Assembly: GCA_020746835.1 (NCBI GenBank)
Contig: JAGPNK010000005.1
Location: 186,001-250,000 of the forward strand
Length of the DNA stretch: 64,000 bases
Source: Stachybotrys elegans
Lineage: Eukaryota > Ascomycota > Sordariomycetes > Hypocreales > Stachybotryaceae
Direction of reading: 5' to 3'
Each line of letters begins with the position of its first letter. Position 1 is the stretch's first letter. The translations under genes were made by a program, and so were the position numbers. Positions 61,521-64,000 of this stretch are shown here, piece by piece. The notes beneath the pieces are model-generated. The model did not search any database. It was not told where the DNA came from and saw only the letters and a list, made by a program, of their open reading frames with translations.

Positions 61521-63245
61521 ATGTCGCGACTACCCTCCGACGACGACCTGACGCTCGTCGCTCCCATCGCCGACAGCGACCGCGAGTCTACCCTCAGCGC
61601 CAGCGACTACGCCTCCGTCTCCGACACGAGCTCGCGACGCCGCATGGTTCGCAACAAGCAGGTCGTCCGCCTCATCTCCCTCCTCTTCTCGACCATCACC
61701 GCCCTGTGCGCCGGCTCCGTCGTCGTCTTCTCCCTCTACGCCCCCAAGTTCCAGTCCCGACTACGATACAACCAGTTTCAGATCAATGGCGTCGCCATTG
61801 GAAGCTCTGTCGCACTCTACCTCCCCATCTCTGTCATGGGATACGTGTGCGACAGATTTGGCGTCGCCCCGCTGCTCCTCCTTTCTTCCATTCTGTTTGG
61901 TGGTGGCTATGGACTGGCCGCCATCATATACCAGAAGGTCGACTACGACGCTCGCGTGCTCGGCGTCCACGACGAATGGTCCTATCCTCTGATGGTCTTC
62001 GCTTTCGTCTGCATTGGCGCCGCCACCTGCGCCATGTATATATCGTCCGTCTCCACGTGCGCCAAGAACTTTGGCAAGGGGAAATATCGTGGCCTTGCTC
62101 TCGCTATGCCCATTACCGGGTTTGGTCTGAGCGGCATGTGGCTGAGCCAGCTTGCCAGCAACGTCTTCTACGAGACCAACCCTGATGGCAGCAAGGGGGA
62201 CATTGACGTATTCCGCTTCTTCGTATTCCTTGCGCTCTTGCTCTTTGTCCTCGGAATCGTCGACATCTTCACACTGAGGGTTGTGGATGAGCAGGACCTG
62301 ATTGAGGAGGCCATCGAGGAGCTTGAGAACAGCGGCATTCTTGATGGTAGCTCGCTCCTTGGCCGCACCGAGAGGTCCGACTATGGCACTATTGCGTCCA
62401 CCGCCGACGACGAGGAAGCGAACCTGTTGGAACCCACCAAGGACGACGATGCCCGCTGGAAAAAGAACTTTGTCCTCAACGCCGAGACCCGGCGCTTCTT
62501 GTCTGACCACACCATGTGGCCATTTGCCCTGGCGTTCCTGCTCATGGTAGGACCAGGCGAGGCTTTTGTCAACAACCTGGGCACAATCATTGGCACTCTG
62601 ACCCCGCCCACTATTCTCGGCAGCGGCGGAACAAGCGCTGCTACACACGTCTCTGTCTTTGGTATCACCAGCACTCTCGCCCGTATTCTGATTGGCTCCC
62701 TGACCGACCTGCTGGCTCCTTCTCCCGACACGCAGCATGTCCAGGTCGGAACGCCGCGCGCCAGCTCGGTATCGCAGCGTTTCTCTGTTTCTCGAGTCCA
62801 TTTTATGCTCTTCTTCGCTCTCATCATGTCTGTCGGCTTGGCTTTCCTCGCCTCGGGCGGAGCCCAGAACCACGCCGACCGCTTCTGGATTGTCTCGGGG
62901 TGCGTAGGCGCAGGCTACGGTGCCGTCTTCAGCCTTACACCTCTCATTGTCACCATCATCTGGGGCGTCGAGAACTTTGCCACCAACTTTGGCATTATTG
63001 CCATGTTGCCAGCGCTGGGCTCGACCTTTTGGGGCCTCCTTTACTCTGCTGGCTACCAGGCTGGCGCTCAAGCAGCGGGCCCCGAGCCCCTGGATGGTGC
63101 TGATGATGACATGTTCTGCTACGGCCAACAATGCTACAGCCGCACGTTCTGGGCTGAGAGCATCACCGTCTGGGTTGCGTGCGGGCTACTGCTGTGGGCC
63201 TGGCAGGGCAAAGGCGGCTGGAAGCAGCGCGGCATTGTTATTTGA
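61521..63245 (+). CDS. MFS transporter of the MCH1 (monocarboxylate-transporter-like) group
   Basis: Single-exon gene of 574 residues with about twelve predicted membrane spans and a central acidic loop (about residues 250-320). The start is a Ser/Asp-rich hydrophilic N terminus. Landmarks are FSLYAPKFQSRLRYNQFQIN, YVCDRFGVAPLLLLSS, MPITGFGLSGMWLSQLA, VGPGEAFVNNLGTIIGTL, ITSTLARILIGSLTDLL and YGAVFSLTPLIVTIIWG. These match the fungal probable transporter MCH1, a nodulin-like/monocarboxylate-type MFS protein usually placed on the vacuolar membrane. Yeast Mch proteins do not transport monocarboxylates, so the substrate is unknown. It is followed by MRE11 on the same strand. Confidence 0.9.
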   Translation: MSRLPSDDDLTLVAPIADSDRESTLSASDYASVSDTSSRRRMVRNKQVVRLISLLFSTITALCAGSVVVFSLYAPKFQSRLRYNQFQINGVAIGSSVALYLPISVMGYVCDRFGVAPLLLLSSILFGGGYGLAAIIYQKVDYDARVLGVHDEWSYPLMVFAFVCIGAATCAMYISSVSTCAKNFGKGKYRGLALAMPITGFGLSGMWLSQLASNVFYETNPDGSKGDIDVFRFFVFLALLLFVLGIVDIFTLRVVDEQDLIEEAIEELENSGILDGSSLLGRTERSDYGTIASTADDEEANLLEPTKDDDARWKKNFVLNAETRRFLSDHTMWPFALAFLLMVGPGEAFVNNLGTIIGTLTPPTILGSGGTSAATHVSVFGITSTLARILIGSLTDLLAPSPDTQHVQVGTPRASSVSQRFSVSRVHFMLFFALIMSVGLAFLASGGAQNHADRFWIVSGCVGAGYGAVFSLTPLIVTIIWGVENFATNFGIIAMLPALGSTFWGLLYSAGYQAGAQAAGPEPLDGADDDMFCYGQQCYSRTFWAESITVWVACGLLLWAWQGKGGWKQRGIVI

Positions 63246-63755
63246 ATACCGGGGACTGCGAGCGGGAGCTTTGGTACTACTTTCCTTTGTTTTCATTTTC
63301 TACTTTGGACATTCTGTATCATTACAATCGGTGCGCGAGCAGGGAGCTAGATCTAGCGAGCTTGGTATTGGCGTTTGTGCAGATTAGGTACGGGATTTTT
63401 ACGCGGATTTTTTGACAAGTGCGAATTTTCTAGAGCAGATTTGCATCATATATACACAATGATTTCAGGTGCATGTCAACGAGCTTGATCAATTGGAGAA
63501 CAAGAATAATGAGGCAATCCAAAGGTGAGTGCAGCACGTGACTTCGTGTCAGGCTCCCGCGTCAAGCTTGAGCCCCGCGTTAAGCTGGCGTTAAACTGGC
63601 GTCGGCTATCATCTTCCATTTCCAGAACCTTGACTGCTGGCTGCCCTGATATCAGCTACGCTTTTGTTGGTCTTGGTGATGCTCTGACACGACAAAGCTA
63701 CTGGCAGACATCATTCGAAATGCCTGAATTCACCGGCAAGTCTATCGAAAACATT
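63246..63755. other. Intergenic region / 5' end of MRE11
   Basis: About 510 nt between MCH1 and the first clear MRE11 codons. It may contain a first small exon (for example ATGCCTGAATTCACCGG at 63721), but none joins cleanly. Confidence 0.4.
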
Positions 63756-64000
63756 GAACCAAGTTGAGGCTGACAAACAACCAGAGGCGGACACAATCCG
63801 CATCTTGGTCGCGACCGATAACCATGTCGGATTCGAGGAGCGGGATGCTATTCGAAAAGACGACAGCTGGAGGACCTTTGACGAAATCATGAACCTGGCG
63901 AGGATGGAAGACGTGCGACCCCTTTCATCCGAACCCAGCTGCCGACGCTGACTTCTCTCAGGTTGACATGGTGCTCCTCGCTGGAGATCTCTTCCACGAC
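63756..64000 (+). CDS. mre11: MRE11 double-strand-break repair nuclease, 5' part only
   Basis: The frame reads [20 protein letters not shown], then [20 protein letters not shown] up to a GTGCGA donor at about 63914. An intron ends CTCTCAG at 63961, and the next exon continues [12 protein letters not shown] until the window ends. The TDNHVG and AGDLFH segments are phosphoesterase motifs I and II, holding metal-binding Asp and His of the MRE11 manganese nuclease. MRE11 works with RAD50 and NBS1/XRS2 in end resection and checkpoint signalling in the nucleus. The true start codon is unresolved: homologues begin a few residues before ADTIRIL, and the nearest in-frame upstream sequence lacks an ATG. 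The 3' end lies outside the window. Confidence 0.93.

Overview
The window looks like nuclear DNA of a filamentous ascomycete, most likely a sordariomycete. Coding regions are GC-rich with strong third-position C/G. Introns are short (about 45-105 nt), with GT..AG ends and CTAAC/CTGAC-type branch points. The gene content (Zn2Cys6 regulator, cutinase, tyrosinase, AA9 monooxygenase relic, NACHT-ankyrin protein, Hsp30, MCH1-like transporter, MRE11) is typical of saprotrophic or pathogenic moulds. The order Hypocreales is a guess.

Layout. 0.1-9.2 kb: a seven-helix rhodopsin-domain membrane protein (-), an APC-family permease (+), a secreted proline-iminopeptidase-like hydrolase (+), a broken AA9 polysaccharide monooxygenase (+) and a PRISE-type reductase (+). 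9.5-16.2 kb is a housekeeping-like, GC-rich block: flotillin (-), D-2-hydroxyacid dehydrogenase (+) and a large AAA ATPase (-). 16.2-18.4 kb is gene-free and carries several copies of an unrecognised repeat, plus a second copy of a sequence from the AA9 locus. 18.4-23.3 kb: an NCS1 nucleobase-type transporter (-) and a Baeyer-Villiger-type flavin monooxygenase (-). After a 2.7-kb gene-poor stretch come a secreted tyrosinase (+), a Cys-rich GPI-type surface protein (+) and a STAND/NLR protein with hydrolase, NACHT and ankyrin parts (+).

34.0-39.6 kb holds three minus-strand genes: an aromatic-ring flavin hydroxylase, a C11orf54-type hydrolase, and an amidase-signature enzyme interrupted by a single in-frame UGA followed by CUA. 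41.7-50.0 kb: a germin-like cupin (+), an amino-acid/choline permease (-), a Zn2Cys6 regulator (+), a FAD-dependent amine-oxidase-type protein (-) and a GNAT acetyltransferase (-). The last four could be a small nitrogen-compound utilisation group. 50-56.6 kb is a decaying accessory patch: coding remnants, a T5orf172-domain protein, a STAND N-terminal protein without an ATPase, and an alpha/beta hydrolase with several disabling lesions. 57.4-64 kb returns to conserved genes: Hsp20/Hsp30 with heat-shock elements, cutinase, an MCH1-type MFS transporter and the 5' part of MRE11, which runs off the end.

I see no complete biosynthetic cluster backbone and no clearly new multi-gene system. The most interesting items are the UGA-CUA-interrupted amidase, the NLR protein with a degenerate Walker B, the repeat-filled 16.8-18.3 kb interval, the AA9 locus with its duplicated flank, and a 20-bp tandem array at 35.95 kb. 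All exon boundaries are read by eye from splice signals and frame continuity. Family names come from recognised motifs, not from searches.
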